Of a stretch of 64,000 nt of DNA, positions 17,271 through 26,240 are shown piece after piece; the stretch's first letter is position 1; each line of letters starts with the position of its first letter. The notes under the pieces are model-generated. The model searched no databases and had not been told where the DNA came from. It saw nothing but the letters and a program-made list of their open reading frames with translations. The DNA is from Rhodopseudomonas palustris (GTDB taxonomy: Bacteria > Pseudomonadota > Alphaproteobacteria > Rhizobiales > Xanthobacteraceae). Location: positions 992,001-1,056,000 of the forward strand of contig NZ_CP140155.1 of assembly GCF_034479375.1 (NCBI RefSeq), given 5' to 3'. The position numbers were made by a program, and so were the translations under genes.

Positions 17271-18152
17271 TCAGCCGACGGCTCGTTGCAATTCGGGTAT
17301 TTCTGAGCAATCGCTTCCCCATTCGCAGAGAGACGACGGCACGGGGGAAAATTGCCGGCAGCGATGCTTGGCGCCGATGTCGCTCATGCCGTAGCCGTAG
17401 GAGAACACGTGGCCCTCGGGGCCGGCGAAGCGCAGGAACATCTGGCCCGAGGCCGGCTCGCGCCCGGGACCGTGCAGGATCTTGATCTGGCGCTCCTGCG
17501 CGAAATAATTGTTCTGCATGATGGCATCGAGGCTCTCCACCGCGAAGCTGACATAGACCAGCCCGGCGCGATCCGACGGGTAGAGCCCGATGCGATGATG
17601 TTTCTCATCGATCGCCAGATAGGCGACGTCGCCGACCCAGTCGCTGACGCGAGCGCCGAGGATCGCCGTCCACAGCTTGAGGTCTTCGCTCACGTTCCGG
17701 CTGCGCAGCCCGATGCCTTGCAGGCCGATCACGCCGGCGTCGCGGCTTGGGAAGTAGCGCCTGCCGCTGCGCGCGGGCCGGACGACGAGATCGATCGCAT
17801 TGCCGCTGGCGTCCCGCACCAAAAGCGCGTGACGGACGTTGCGCCGACGGCACTCCTCGTCGGTCGCGGTCCGCGCGTCAAACCCGGCCTCGCGAATCCT
17901 CGTGCCGATGGCGTCGAGATCGACCTCCGCGAGCAGCTCGATGCCGATCGCAGGCGGTTCACTTTGGTCGGTGAGGCAGAGCGTATGCGCGCGCTCGTCG
18001 GATCGGAACAGGTGCTCGCCGAGATCGTTCGGCACCGCTTGCAGGCCGAGAATGTCAGTGACGAATGTCGCCGCCGCGCCGGGCTCCTGCAGCCCCAGCC
18101 GGACGTAGCAGAGCTGCAGCTCCAGATTTTCGCCTGCCGGTACGGATGTCAT
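17271..18152 (-). CDS. VOC protein, extradiol dioxygenase paralogue lacking all metal ligands
   Basis: A 293-residue protein clearly homologous along its length to the active dioxygenase next door: both carry SDERAHTLC/SDDRAHTLC, RSGRRYFP-RDAG and SSLC-WGS. At the three iron-ligand positions it has Gly (GLQGIGL), Tyr (LVYVSFAV) and Ser (VFSYGYG) in place of His, His and Glu, and the active-site Tyr is Arg (FLRFAGPEG). The frame is intact and coupled to the TetR gene by a 4-base overlap (ATGA at 18152-18149). It cannot bind iron in the usual way and is either a pseudoenzyme partner or a ligand-binding protein. Start ATG 18152. Confidence 0.85.
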   Translation of the reverse strand: MTSVPAGENLELQLCYVRLGLQEPGAAATFVTDILGLQAVPNDLGEHLFRSDERAHTLCLTDQSEPPAIGIELLAEVDLDAIGTRIREAGFDARTATDEECRRRNVRHALLVRDASGNAIDLVVRPARSGRRYFPSRDAGVIGLQGIGLRSRNVSEDLKLWTAILGARVSDWVGDVAYLAIDEKHHRIGLYPSDRAGLVYVSFAVESLDAIMQNNYFAQERQIKILHGPGREPASGQMFLRFAGPEGHVFSYGYGMSDIGAKHRCRQFSPVPSSLCEWGSDCSEIPELQRAVG

Positions 18153-18922
18153 TTTGAACCACGCTTGATTGGCCGATCGGTCGGCATGCTGTCGAGATAG
18201 TGGCGGATGATGTTGCGCCAGACCTTCAGCAGGTGTGCGAACTGGTCCGGGTCGCGTTCGATCAGCATGCGGACGGAGAAGCCGCGGACGACGCTGAGCG
18301 TGAGCGCGAGCACGTCGCTGGCGACCTGTTTGGAAATGCCGGTCGCCATCAGCGCTTCGAGCCACGCCGCCTCCACCGAGAAACGGCTGGTGCGGGAGGT
18401 CCGTAACGTCTCGCGCTTGAGCACGCGCGACTCGGAATCGGCGCTCATCGCGATGGCGAGCTCGATGAAGAAGTAATCGCCGAAATAGAAGTCGTGGGCG
18501 TCGTGGATGATGCCTTCGATCGGATCCTGATCGGAGCGCTTGGCGATCGTCGCACGCCGTGCGCTCTCGCTGCGCGAGATGTCGTTGACGTGGCGGATCA
18601 CGGCCACGGTGAGATCGTGCTTGCTCTTGAAATGATGCATCAAGGCGCCGCGCGACACGCCGGCGAGCTCCGCGACTTCGACGGTGCGCAGCCCGCTCAG
18701 GCCGTTGGCGCGGACCAGCTTGATGGCGGCGTCGATCAGTTGGGTCCGGGTGGTTTCACTGCGTTCCGCCTGTGTCCGGCGCGGCGCGTAGGTCGGCTCG
18801 GTCGAGCTGTTTCGCCTGGATTGCAGCTTCTGCCGCGACGGCGAAGCGGGCAGCCCAGAGGTGGATCGTGCCCGGGTCGGTCGCGGTTTGTCAGAATTCG
18901 ACATAGACATTCTCATCGACAA
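18149..18922 (-). CDS. TetR family regulator, CymR-like (p-cumate repressor)
   Basis: Up to 257 residues. After a 50-residue basic extension, the DNA-binding domain begins at RRTQAERSETTRTQLIDAAIKLVR, with recognition helix VAELAGVSRGALMHHFKSK. The pattern RRTQAER, VSRGA-HHF, DA-FF-D and a late VRG-VR matches CymR of Pseudomonas putida, which represses cumate genes until p-cumate binds. Several in-frame ATGs (18922, 18916, 18910, 18904) lie inside or near the end of the ferredoxin gene, so the true start is uncertain. Being inside the operon it would control its own amount. Confidence 0.85.
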   Translation of the reverse strand: MSMRMSMSNSDKPRPTRARSTSGLPASPSRQKLQSRRNSSTEPTYAPRRTQAERSETTRTQLIDAAIKLVRANGLSGLRTVEVAELAGVSRGALMHHFKSKHDLTVAVIRHVNDISRSESARRATIAKRSDQDPIEGIIHDAHDFYFGDYFFIELAIAMSADSESRVLKRETLRTSRTSRFSVEAAWLEALMATGISKQVASDVLALTLSVVRGFSVRMLIERDPDQFAHLLKVWRNIIRHYLDSMPTDRPIKRGSK

Positions 18923-19217
18923 TTTTGACGGTGAACGTTTTCAGCGGAATGGTGCACGGCATCCCGGTGGCCCGACCGTCGGTGACGTCGAACGTCCCGA
19001 AATGCCAGGGGCATTCCACGGTCTTGCCGGTCAGGATGCCTTCCTCGGAGAGCGAGGCTTCGCCGTGGCTGCATAGATCGGCCGTCGCGTAGAGTTGCCC
19101 GTCGACATTGTAGACGGCGACGGTGGTTCCGTCGGGCAGGGTGGCCGCCCGGATCTCGCCCGAGGGAAAGTCCGAGACAGTCCCGACCCGGACTTCGGTT
19201 GGTGCGATCGTGCTCAT
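18891..19217 (-). CDS. Rieske ferredoxin of the ring-hydroxylating dioxygenase
   Basis: A 108-residue ferredoxin with a complete Rieske site: C49-x-H51 (DLCSHGEASLS) and C69-x2-H72 (VECPWHFGTFD). It carries electrons from the FAD reductase at 21799-23007 to the oxygenase alpha subunit. It overlaps the SDR gene upstream by 4 bases (ATGA). A separate Rieske ferredoxin plus FAD reductase defines a three-component (class IIB/III-like) dioxygenase, as in the p-cumate system. Confidence 0.93.
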   Translation of the reverse strand: MSTIAPTEVRVGTVSDFPSGEIRAATLPDGTTVAVYNVDGQLYATADLCSHGEASLSEEGILTGKTVECPWHFGTFDVTDGRATGMPCTIPLKTFTVKIVDENVYVEF

Positions 19218-19975
19218 AGCATCGTACTGCCGCCGTTGACACTGATGACCTGCCCGGTGACGAACGACGCCTCTTTCGAAGCGAGATACGTCACCATCGA
19301 TGCGACTTCGTCCATCTCGCCGGGCCGCTGCATCGGAACCACGTCGATGAACTTCTGGATGAGGTGCGGTGCCTTTTCGGACGCCTGCTGGACTTGCGGC
19401 GTGTTGACGATGCAGGGCGCGACGACGTTGACGGTGATCCCGCTGGTGGCGAATTCGCGCCCCAGCCCGGTCGCCATCGCATGAACCCCGCCCTTCGCCG
19501 CATTGTAGGCGGCGTGGTCCCACAGCCCGTTCCGCACCGAATCGGCGCCGATGTTGACGATGCGGCCGTAGCCCTTGGCCTTCATCACCGGCACGGCGTG
19601 CCACGTACACCACAGCGCCGTCCATAGATTGCGGTCGATCGTCGTCCGCAGCGTGTCGGGCGTATGGTCGAGGAACGGCTTGATGATGCCGCCCCCGGCA
19701 TTGTTGACGAGCACGTCGATGGTTCCGTGCAGCTTGACCGTGTCCCCGATCAGCCGGCCGGCGACGTCCTCGCGCGAAAGGTCGCCGACATGGAGCATCG
19801 GCTTGCCGTGGCCTGCCGAGACGAGCGCCTCGGCACTGGCCGAGAGGCGCGGCTCGTCGATGTCGGAGAGCACCAGTTGCGCGCCCTGCTCGGCGAAGTG
19901 CCGGGCGATCACCGCGCCGATCCCGCTGGCCGCGCCGGTCACGATCACCACCTGGTCTGAGAAGCGATTCATCAT
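19214..19975 (-). CDS. SDR dehydrogenase, probable cis-dihydrodiol (2,3-dihydroxy-2,3-dihydro-p-cumate) dehydrogenase
   Basis: A 253-residue classical short-chain dehydrogenase: cofactor motif GAASGIG, NNAG at the central strand, catalytic Ser in GADSV, and YNAAKGG with the Tyr-Lys pair. It would oxidise the cis-diol made by the dioxygenase to the catechol, with NAD+. Position between the beta subunit and ferredoxin, with overlapping or near-touching genes, supports this. Start ATG 19975 (a second ATG follows at once). Confidence 0.88.
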   Translation of the reverse strand: MMNRFSDQVVIVTGAASGIGAVIARHFAEQGAQLVLSDIDEPRLSASAEALVSAGHGKPMLHVGDLSREDVAGRLIGDTVKLHGTIDVLVNNAGGGIIKPFLDHTPDTLRTTIDRNLWTALWCTWHAVPVMKAKGYGRIVNIGADSVRNGLWDHAAYNAAKGGVHAMATGLGREFATSGITVNVVAPCIVNTPQVQQASEKAPHLIQKFIDVVPMQRPGEMDEVASMVTYLASKEASFVTGQVISVNGGSTML

Positions 19976-19983
19976 CGGTCCGC

Positions 19984-20469
19984 TCAGAGCACGATGGAGA
20001 TGCGGCCGCTCGGACGCAAGCCGTCGCCGGCCAGCACGCAGCGCTTGTCCCGGATCCGCAGTTCGCCGTCGTTGACCCGGAGCCGATAGTTGGCCGTGCC
20101 GAAATAAACGTCGGTGGTGCCGTCCTTGGTGCGATAGGTCTGGAACTTGGCGCTCACCCGCAGGCCGTCTTCGCCGCTCTCGCAAATCCTGACGTTGCCG
20201 ATCAGACGGCTGGTCTTGGAATGCGGGAATTCGGCGTGCGCGGTCCGCTTCATCAGCCGCTTGACACGCTCGCCGAGCCGGAAACGGTCGTCGGCGATGT
20301 AGAACAGGTTCACGTCGGACAAGGCGTCCGGCGGCAGATCGGTGCACGGCACTTCGTAGGTCGCGTCGTCGGTGAACAGCTCCAACCATTCCGGTAGCCG
20401 CCACTGGTCGAGCAGATCGGCTTCATGAAACAGGAAGTCCTCGACGGCGCTTCGCTCGATCGTCTGCAT
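19984..20469 (-). CDS. Ring-hydroxylating dioxygenase beta (small) subunit
   Basis: A 161-residue protein with the SnoaL/NTF2-like fold of dioxygenase beta subunits: VEDFLFHEADLLDQWRLPEWLELF, ATYEVP, FRLGERVKRL and the C-terminal RDKRCVLAGDGLRPSGRIS. It gives structural support to the alpha subunit. Start ATG 20469 is preceded by GAGGGAGGAAGCG; an in-frame GTG at 20484 overlaps the alpha gene and is less likely. Confidence 0.9.
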   Translation of the reverse strand: MQTIERSAVEDFLFHEADLLDQWRLPEWLELFTDDATYEVPCTDLPPDALSDVNLFYIADDRFRLGERVKRLMKRTAHAEFPHSKTSRLIGNVRICESGEDGLRVSAKFQTYRTKDGTTDVYFGTANYRLRVNDGELRIRDKRCVLAGDGLRPSGRISIVL

Positions 20470-20480
20470 CGCTTCCTCCC

Positions 20481-21773
20481 TCACGCCGCCACGCCCTTGA
20501 GATTCGGCACCGGCTCCGGGAACATCATCGCGTTCCAGCGTGTCCAGAATGCCCGCATCTGAAGTTCATCGTTGTGGGACGGGCGATCCTTGCCCATGCC
20601 CTTCGAGATGTCGTTCCATTGCGCTTCCTTGGCGTTGTTGAAGCCGCGCTGACAATGCTCGAGCGCTTCGGCGTCGTCCGGCGTGGCGAAGCCGCCGGGG
20701 CCGAGGAATTCGAGGAAATTGTTCAGCCGGAATTTGCGCGCCCATGCGGACTCGCTGTTCGGTCCGAGCGCCCAGGCGTTGATCAGCATGTAGTCCGGCG
20801 CCAGCGGGAAATAGGTGCGCACCGTCAACGCCATGATGTCGTTGACGACGAGGTTGGGGAAGATGAACAGATTTCGGTTCTTCAGCGCGATGCGGTCCGC
20901 GCGATCGCGGCCGTGGCGCTCGGTGAGGCTCTGGTGCAGCCGCTCGATCTCGCGCTTGCCTTCCTCGCCCCAGGCGGGGATCCATTGCGCCACCGGCCGT
21001 CCCCACGGTGCGGCGTATTCCAGCACGGCGTGGCCGTTGCCGAGGTCGTAGCCGTAACCGCCGCCCATGCCACCGGACAGGCCGTCGGTGGTGTTCATCA
21101 GATAATCGAAGTAGCTCGCATGCGTCGTGAGCGCATGGTAGCCGTCGATGCTGTTCTCGGTCAGCAGCTTCCAGTTCGCCCGGATGGAATATTCCTGCGT
21201 GCCGCTGATGATCGACAGTCCCGCGTCGGTCTGATCGCACACGATGTCGAGATATTCCTTCGCGCCGGCGAGGTAATCGACCAGCGGAACGATGTTCTTG
21301 TCGAAGGCGACGAAGCAGAAGTCGCGATAGATCTCGAACCTCGGCACCGGCTGCATGTTCGAGGAGTCGCGTTCCTTGAAGTCGGCCGCGTAGGATTCTT
21401 CGCCCGGCTGGCTGCGCAGCTTGCCGTCGGCGCCGAAAACCCAGCCGTGATAGAAGCACTGGAACGACTTGGCGTTGCCCTTGCGCTCGCGGCAGACCTG
21501 CGCGCCGCGATGCGGGCAGGTGTTGAGGAGGGCGCGCAGCGTGCCCTTGCTGTCGCGGCTCAGGAGGATGCTGCGGCCGGCCACGGTGCGGCTGATGAAG
21601 TCGCCCGGCTTCGGCAGCTCGGAAGCGTGACCGAGATACAGCCAGCAGCGTTCGAAAATACGGTCCTTCTCGGCACGAAAGATCTCCGGATCGGTGAAGT
21701 TCTTTCGGGCGACCTTGAAGGTCTTCTGGCCCTGGTCGATCAGAATCGCCGGGTCGTCGCTGTGATGGTGCAT
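20481..21773 (-). CDS. Ring-hydroxylating dioxygenase alpha (large) subunit, probable p-cumate 2,3-dioxygenase
   Basis: A 430-residue Rieske oxygenase. Rieske ligands are C86-x-H88 and C106-x2-H109 (NTCPHRG, CFYHGW). The mononuclear site lies in [14 protein letters not shown], with D210, H213 and H218; D210 is the bridging aspartate between centres. Together with the beta subunit, ferredoxin and reductase it forms a complete dioxygenase. The p-cumate assignment comes from the CymR-like regulator, the cumate-type operator and the downstream pathway genes; another alkyl-benzoate remains possible. Confidence 0.88.
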   Translation of the reverse strand: MHHHSDDPAILIDQGQKTFKVARKNFTDPEIFRAEKDRIFERCWLYLGHASELPKPGDFISRTVAGRSILLSRDSKGTLRALLNTCPHRGAQVCRERKGNAKSFQCFYHGWVFGADGKLRSQPGEESYAADFKERDSSNMQPVPRFEIYRDFCFVAFDKNIVPLVDYLAGAKEYLDIVCDQTDAGLSIISGTQEYSIRANWKLLTENSIDGYHALTTHASYFDYLMNTTDGLSGGMGGGYGYDLGNGHAVLEYAAPWGRPVAQWIPAWGEEGKREIERLHQSLTERHGRDRADRIALKNRNLFIFPNLVVNDIMALTVRTYFPLAPDYMLINAWALGPNSESAWARKFRLNNFLEFLGPGGFATPDDAEALEHCQRGFNNAKEAQWNDISKGMGKDRPSHNDELQMRAFWTRWNAMMFPEPVPNLKGVAA

Positions 21774-21798
21774 GGTTTCCTCCTTCAGGCGCCCCTTC

Positions 21799-23007
21799 TC
21801 AGGCGAGGGCGCGTTTCAAATCGAAAGCCGGATTGGCGAGCGCTCCGGGGTCGACCGTCTTTCGTGACGCGACGATGCGGCGCAGCATCGCCATGTCCTT
21901 GGCCGAATTGACGCTGATCGCTCCGACGACTTCACCGTTCTGCACGCTGATCGCGCTGAAGCGCGACGTCGCGGGATCGCCGCGGACGATTTCCTCGGCG
22001 CCGCCCGGATGGCCGACGACCTGGATGTTGGTGTCGAACTGATCGGACCAGAACCACGGCGGGGCTTCGTAGCGGCTGTCGAGGCCCGCCATCGCCCGCG
22101 CGGTGGCGATCGCCTGGTTCTGCGCATTGGCCCAGTTCTCGAATCTCGTCCACCGGCCGTGCCAGCAACTCCATTGCTCGGCGACGTCGCCGGCCGCGTA
22201 GATGCCGTCGCGCTCGGTCGCGCCGCTGGCATCGACGCGAATGCCCTGATCGACGGCGAGGCCGATCTGCCCGGCCAATTCGCCGGCGGGCGCGACCCCG
22301 ATGCCGACGACGATGACGTCCGCCGGAACGACGCGGCCATCGGCCAACGTCAGCCCGGCCTGGTGCATCGCACCAAGTTCGACGTTGCAGAGGATCGTTG
22401 CGCCGCGCAGGGCGAACATCTCGTGCGCGAACAGACTCAGCGCGTTCGAACCGATCTGCGGCAGCAGCCGATCGGAACGTTCGAGGATGGTGACGTTGCA
22501 GCCGCACAGCAGGGCGGCGGCCGCGACTTCGAGGCCGATCACGCCGCCGCCGATCAGCACGATCTGCGCGCCCGCAACCAGGCGCCGGCGCAGCGTCAGC
22601 GCATCATCGATGCCGCGGAGATAGTGCACGGGGACCGGTGCCGTCTCGAGCGCGGCAAGGCGTCGCGGCCGCGTGCCGGTCGCGATCAGCAGGCGATCGA
22701 AGTCGAGTTCGCCGCCGTCGCACAGGCCGAGCCTGCGCCGATCGAGATCGATCGTCTCGGCGCGCGATCCGGTCCGGAGCGTAATGCCGAGATCGGACCA
22801 TTCCTGCGCGGGCCGAATCAGTGTCGCCGCAGCCTGCTGATCGATCAGCATCTTTTTCGATAGTTGCGGGCGCTCATAGGGCGGATGGGATTCGTCGCCG
22901 ATCAGCGTGACCGAACCGCGATGGCCTGCGGCGCGCAACGCCTCGGCCGCGCGCGCGCCGGCCTGGCCCGCGCCGACGATGACGATGCGTGATTCAAGAA
23001 GATCCAC
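21799..23007 (-). CDS. FAD-dependent ferredoxin reductase of the dioxygenase (BphA4-like)
   Basis: A 402-residue reductase starting at GTG 23007. It has an FAD motif [21 protein letters not shown], the [11 protein letters not shown] segment, the NAD motif [17 protein letters not shown] and the second FAD motif [11 protein letters not shown], and it ends with the typical ferredoxin-reductase C-terminal domain. It moves electrons from NADH to the Rieske ferredoxin. It is the first gene of the minus operon, which runs through eight genes to 16400. Confidence 0.92.
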   Translation of the reverse strand: MDLLESRIVIVGAGQAGARAAEALRAAGHRGSVTLIGDESHPPYERPQLSKKMLIDQQAAATLIRPAQEWSDLGITLRTGSRAETIDLDRRRLGLCDGGELDFDRLLIATGTRPRRLAALETAPVPVHYLRGIDDALTLRRRLVAGAQIVLIGGGVIGLEVAAAALLCGCNVTILERSDRLLPQIGSNALSLFAHEMFALRGATILCNVELGAMHQAGLTLADGRVVPADVIVVGIGVAPAGELAGQIGLAVDQGIRVDASGATERDGIYAAGDVAEQWSCWHGRWTRFENWANAQNQAIATARAMAGLDSRYEAPPWFWSDQFDTNIQVVGHPGGAEEIVRGDPATSRFSAISVQNGEVVGAISVNSAKDMAMLRRIVASRKTVDPGALANPAFDLKRALA

Positions 23008-23071
23008 CCTGACTTCCTCCGAAGCGTCGCGGCGCTGCTATCAGCGCTTCTTGCTAATGCTCTTGACACGC

Positions 23072-23099
23072 AAACTAAAAACAATCATTCCTGTTTGTA
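23072..23099. promoter_or_regulatory. Cumate-operator-like site (CymR-type) in the divergent promoter
   Basis: The 28 bases here match the P. putida cumate operator, as I recall its sequence, at 19 of 28 positions without gaps. The match includes the blocks ACAATC and CTGTTTGTA in the same spacing. A -35-like TTGACA lies at 23063-23068. The site is between the reductase start (23007) and the decarboxylase start (23182), so a CymR-like repressor bound here could silence both operons. Confidence 0.65.
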
Positions 23100-23181
23100 A
23101 AGCAAATTCGTCGATGGGGATGCCGCAAGAGGGTGCTGCATCGGCGAAGATAAGATCGGGATGAAACAGGGGAGGCGCGCC

Positions 23182-24216
23182 TTGAGCGTGGTCGATGCCC
23201 ATACGCATGTCGTGCCTGCGCGACTTCCGCCGGATTCTGCGCGCGATCGTCGGTGGCCCAGCGTCGAAATCACCGGAGACAAAGGCGCCGTCGTCATTGC
23301 TGGCAAGGTATTTCGCAAGCTCGATCAGCGCTCGTGGAACGTTGCAAAGCGCCTGAGTGATATGGAGCAGGACGGCATCGCGATGCAGGTGCTGTCGCCG
23401 ATGCCGGAATTACTGTCGCACTGGCTGCCGCCGGCGGACGCCGAATATCTCGCCGATCTCATCAATGAGCAGATCGCCGAAATGATCGCGTCGTCGCGGA
23501 AACGCTTCGCCGGCCTCGGCATGGTGTGTGCGCAAGACGTTCCGCGTGCAGTGCGGCAACTCGAGCGCCTGAAAGCGCTGGGCCTCGGCGGCATCGAGAT
23601 CGGCACCCATATCGACGGCGTCGCGCTCGGCTCGGAAACTTTGCACCCGCTGTACGAAGCCGCCGAGGCGCTCGGCCTCACCATCATGATCCATGCGCTT
23701 CACCCCGCGGGTCTGGAACGGATTGCCGCAGGGCCGGAGTTCGCCGCAACGACGGCGTTCCCGCTGGAGACCGCGCTCGCGGCGGCGTCGCTACTCGCCG
23801 CGGATGTGCCGGGCAAATATCCGGCGCTGCGGGTGATGCTCAGCCATGGCGGCGGTGCGCTGCCGTGGATTCTGCCGCGGATGGATCACGGCTGGTCACT
23901 CGGCGGCGATATGCGCACGCGGATGCCGCGACGGCCGTCGGACGCGGCGCGGTGGTTCTTCTACGATTCCGTTCTCTACGATCCGGCGTCGCTACAGTTT
24001 CTCCAAGCTGTCGTCGGTCCCGACCGCATCGTCGTCGGCTCCGACTATCCGTTCGCCATCGAGCAGAAACAGCCCGGCCGCTTCGTGCGCGAAGCGCTGC
24101 CGGACAATCCCGACGCGCTGCGTCGCAATGCCTTCGCGCTCCTCGGGCGCCCGCATCATCAGGACAGGCCGCATGAACCAAGTGATCGCGCTTCCGTCGC
24201 CACTGGAGAGGCATGA
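23182..24216 (+). CDS. Amidohydrolase-family decarboxylase (ACMSD-like), probable ring-cleavage-product decarboxylase
   Basis: A 344-residue metal enzyme. The start is taken as TTG 23182, with GGGGAGG seven bases upstream; ATG 23161 would add seven atypical residues and lacks a ribosome site. Metal and active-site residues are HTH in VDAHTHVVP, His in IHALHP, His in LSHGGG and Asp in VVGSDYPF. ACMSD removes CO2 from 2-amino-3-carboxymuconate semialdehyde, which resembles the 3-carboxy ring-cleavage product of dihydroxy-p-cumate. It may therefore do the decarboxylation that CmtD does in Pseudomonas. Alternatives are a gamma-resorcylate-type decarboxylase or hydrolase. Confidence 0.8.
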   Translation: MSVVDAHTHVVPARLPPDSARDRRWPSVEITGDKGAVVIAGKVFRKLDQRSWNVAKRLSDMEQDGIAMQVLSPMPELLSHWLPPADAEYLADLINEQIAEMIASSRKRFAGLGMVCAQDVPRAVRQLERLKALGLGGIEIGTHIDGVALGSETLHPLYEAAEALGLTIMIHALHPAGLERIAAGPEFAATTAFPLETALAAASLLAADVPGKYPALRVMLSHGGGALPWILPRMDHGWSLGGDMRTRMPRRPSDAARWFFYDSVLYDPASLQFLQAVVGPDRIVVGSDYPFAIEQKQPGRFVREALPDNPDALRRNAFALLGRPHHQDRPHEPSDRASVATGEA

Positions 24217-24703
24217 ACCCATGGTCGCCTGTCGCTCAATTCCGCAACTGGCCCTGTTCGGTCCGATCCCGCCGCGCACGCCCGGCCGCTCGGATGCTCA
24301 GGTGCCGATCGACGCCAGCCTCGGCGACTGCCGCTACGCACGCATTCCGTATGTGTATTTCTATTGTGAGGGAGGCTCGAAGGACGTCGCCTTCGGGCTG
24401 CTCGACATCGAGATCGCAGTCCAGCGTCGGCCGTCCGGCAGTTTCTCATTCGAGGTCTATTGTATCGGCGACGGCTATCACAGCGGGCGCGGCTCCTCCG
24501 CCGGGGCGCCGCTGTGTATCGACCTGCTGTCGGAGGCCGGGACAGTCGCGACGGTCCACTGGATGTACCCGGACGTGCTCGACGGGCACATGGACCCTCT
24601 GACCTTCACGGCCTCGGTGGCGCTCACCGACGCTCAATTTGAGGCCCTGCACAGCGTTCGCCTGCCATCGGTTGCCGGCGAGGTGACGATATGCCTCGAA
24701 TGA
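24173..24703 (+). CDS. Uncharacterised protein of the p-cumate-type operon
   Basis: A protein of up to 176 residues, not recognised. ATG 24173 lies within the preceding gene; ATG 24221, with GGAGAGG about ten bases before it, would give 160 residues. No signal peptide or membrane segment is visible. The sequence is rich in beta-strand patterns (IPYVYFYCEGG, FEVYCIGDGYHSGRG, VTICLE) and ends with a strand-like tail, suggesting a small beta-sandwich or barrel. It is embedded between the decarboxylase and the CoA ligase with overlaps on both sides, so it is co-expressed with the pathway. Confidence 0.65.
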   Translation: MNQVIALPSPLERHEPMVACRSIPQLALFGPIPPRTPGRSDAQVPIDASLGDCRYARIPYVYFYCEGGSKDVAFGLLDIEIAVQRRPSGSFSFEVYCIGDGYHSGRGSSAGAPLCIDLLSEAGTVATVHWMYPDVLDGHMDPLTFTASVALTDAQFEALHSVRLPSVAGEVTICLE

Positions 24704-26223
24704 GCACCGCCGAGCCGGTCGTCATCCTCGGCGATCACCAGATCGCGCGATCGGTACTGATCGAGTGCGGGACGCGAGCGGCCTCGGCGCTGGCCGATGC
24801 CGGTGTTCGCGAAGGCGATGCGGTCGCGCTGCTGCTGCAGAATGATCCGGTGTATTTCGAGTTGCTGCATGCCGCGGCGCTGCTCGGCGCCTATGTGGTG
24901 CCGCTGAACTGGCATTCGAGCGCGGAGGAAATCCGCTACATCCTCTCCGATTGCTGCCCCATCGCGCTGATCGGCCATCGCAGCCTGCTGGATAATGTCG
25001 GTTCGGTGATCCCCGATGCGGTCGCGACTTTCGCTCTGCCGGACCCGGGGCGGGACGCGACTGCCGACACCGGCACGTGGCGCTGGCGATGCTGGGCGGC
25101 GTTTCGCGATGGCTTCCCGGCCTGGGACGCGCCGGCCCGCGCGCCGCGCGGCACGATGATCTACACGTCCGGCACCACCGGCCGGCCGAAAGGCGTGCGG
25201 CGTCAACCGATGACGGCCGAGCAGGTAGCGCAGAACGCCGCGCTGCTCCGGCAGATCTACGGCATCGCGCCCGGGATGCGCGCGTTCGTGTGCGGCCCGC
25301 TCTATCACGCCTCGCCTGGGGCGTTCGCTCGGCAGGCGTTCCAGCACGCCGTGCTGACCGTGCTGCAGCACGGCTTCGATCCCGAAGAACTGTTGCGCAC
25401 CATCGCGCAGCATCGCATCACGCATCTGACGATGGTGCCGACGATGTTCGTGCGCCTACTCCGCCTCTGCGAGGAGGCGCGGTGCCGCTACGACGTGTCG
25501 TCGATCAAATGGGTGACCCACACCGGCGCGGCCTGTCCGCCGGAGGTGAAGCGGCAGATGATCGCATGGTGGGGGCCGGTCATTCACGAGACCTATGGCG
25601 CCACCGAAACCGGGCCCGCGATCGGCTGCGACTCCGAGGAATGGCTGGCGCATCCCGGCACGGTGGGGCGCGCGATGTCCGGCACCACGGTCCGAATCTA
25701 CGACGAGCAGGGCCGCGTGCTCGGGGTCGGCGAGATCGGCGAGATCTATCTCCGCACCGAGGCCTATTCCGACTTCACCTATCACAATCGCGCCGACCAG
25801 CGTCGGGAGATCGATCGGGACGGGCTCGTGACCTGCGGGGACGTCGGCTATCTCGACGCCGACGGTTACTTGTTCATCTGCGACCGCAAGCGCGACATGG
25901 TGATCTCCGGCGGCGTCAACATCTATCCGGCCGAAATCGAGAGCGTGCTCGTCAACTGCCCCGGCGTGCGCGACTGCGCGGTGTTCGGCGTGCCGGACGA
26001 GGAGTTCGGCGAATGCTTGGTCGCGGCTGTCGAGTCCGATGACGATGGGCAGATCACGCCGGCGACGGCGGCCGCCTTTCTCCAGCGCCATATAGCGCGG
26101 TTCAAAATCCCGAAGCGCTTTCTGATGCTCGATGCGTTGCCGCGCGAGGCGAGCGGAAAGTTGCTCAAGCGAAAACTGCGCGACGCCTACCTCCAGGGCG
26201 CCGTGAGCGTCGATCAACGATAA
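24691..26223 (+). CDS. AMP-forming acyl-CoA synthetase
   Basis: A 510-residue ANL-superfamily ligase: P-loop-like YTSGTTGRPKGV, HETYGATETGP, the hinge region TCGDVGYLDADGYLFICDRKRDMVISGG, and the C-terminal catalytic Lys in EASGKLLKRKLRD. It joins a carboxylate to CoA using ATP. In a p-cumate pathway the C-C hydrolase releases isobutyrate, so isobutyryl-CoA formation is a plausible job; activation of an aromatic acid is the alternative. ATG 24691 overlaps the previous gene by 13 bases; ATG 24700 is also possible. Confidence 0.88.
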   Translation: MPRMSTAEPVVILGDHQIARSVLIECGTRAASALADAGVREGDAVALLLQNDPVYFELLHAAALLGAYVVPLNWHSSAEEIRYILSDCCPIALIGHRSLLDNVGSVIPDAVATFALPDPGRDATADTGTWRWRCWAAFRDGFPAWDAPARAPRGTMIYTSGTTGRPKGVRRQPMTAEQVAQNAALLRQIYGIAPGMRAFVCGPLYHASPGAFARQAFQHAVLTVLQHGFDPEELLRTIAQHRITHLTMVPTMFVRLLRLCEEARCRYDVSSIKWVTHTGAACPPEVKRQMIAWWGPVIHETYGATETGPAIGCDSEEWLAHPGTVGRAMSGTTVRIYDEQGRVLGVGEIGEIYLRTEAYSDFTYHNRADQRREIDRDGLVTCGDVGYLDADGYLFICDRKRDMVISGGVNIYPAEIESVLVNCPGVRDCAVFGVPDEEFGECLVAAVESDDDGQITPATAAAFLQRHIARFKIPKRFLMLDALPREASGKLLKRKLRDAYLQGAVSVDQR

Positions 26224-26240
26224 CCAAAAGGAGACGGAAG

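Noticed and set aside
24213..24602. Open frame starting at the ATG that overlaps the decarboxylase stop (ATGA)
   Set aside because: The start looks attractive, but the frame becomes Arg/Ser/Thr-rich low-quality protein and ends at 24602. The frame from 24173/24221 is coherent and reaches the next gene.
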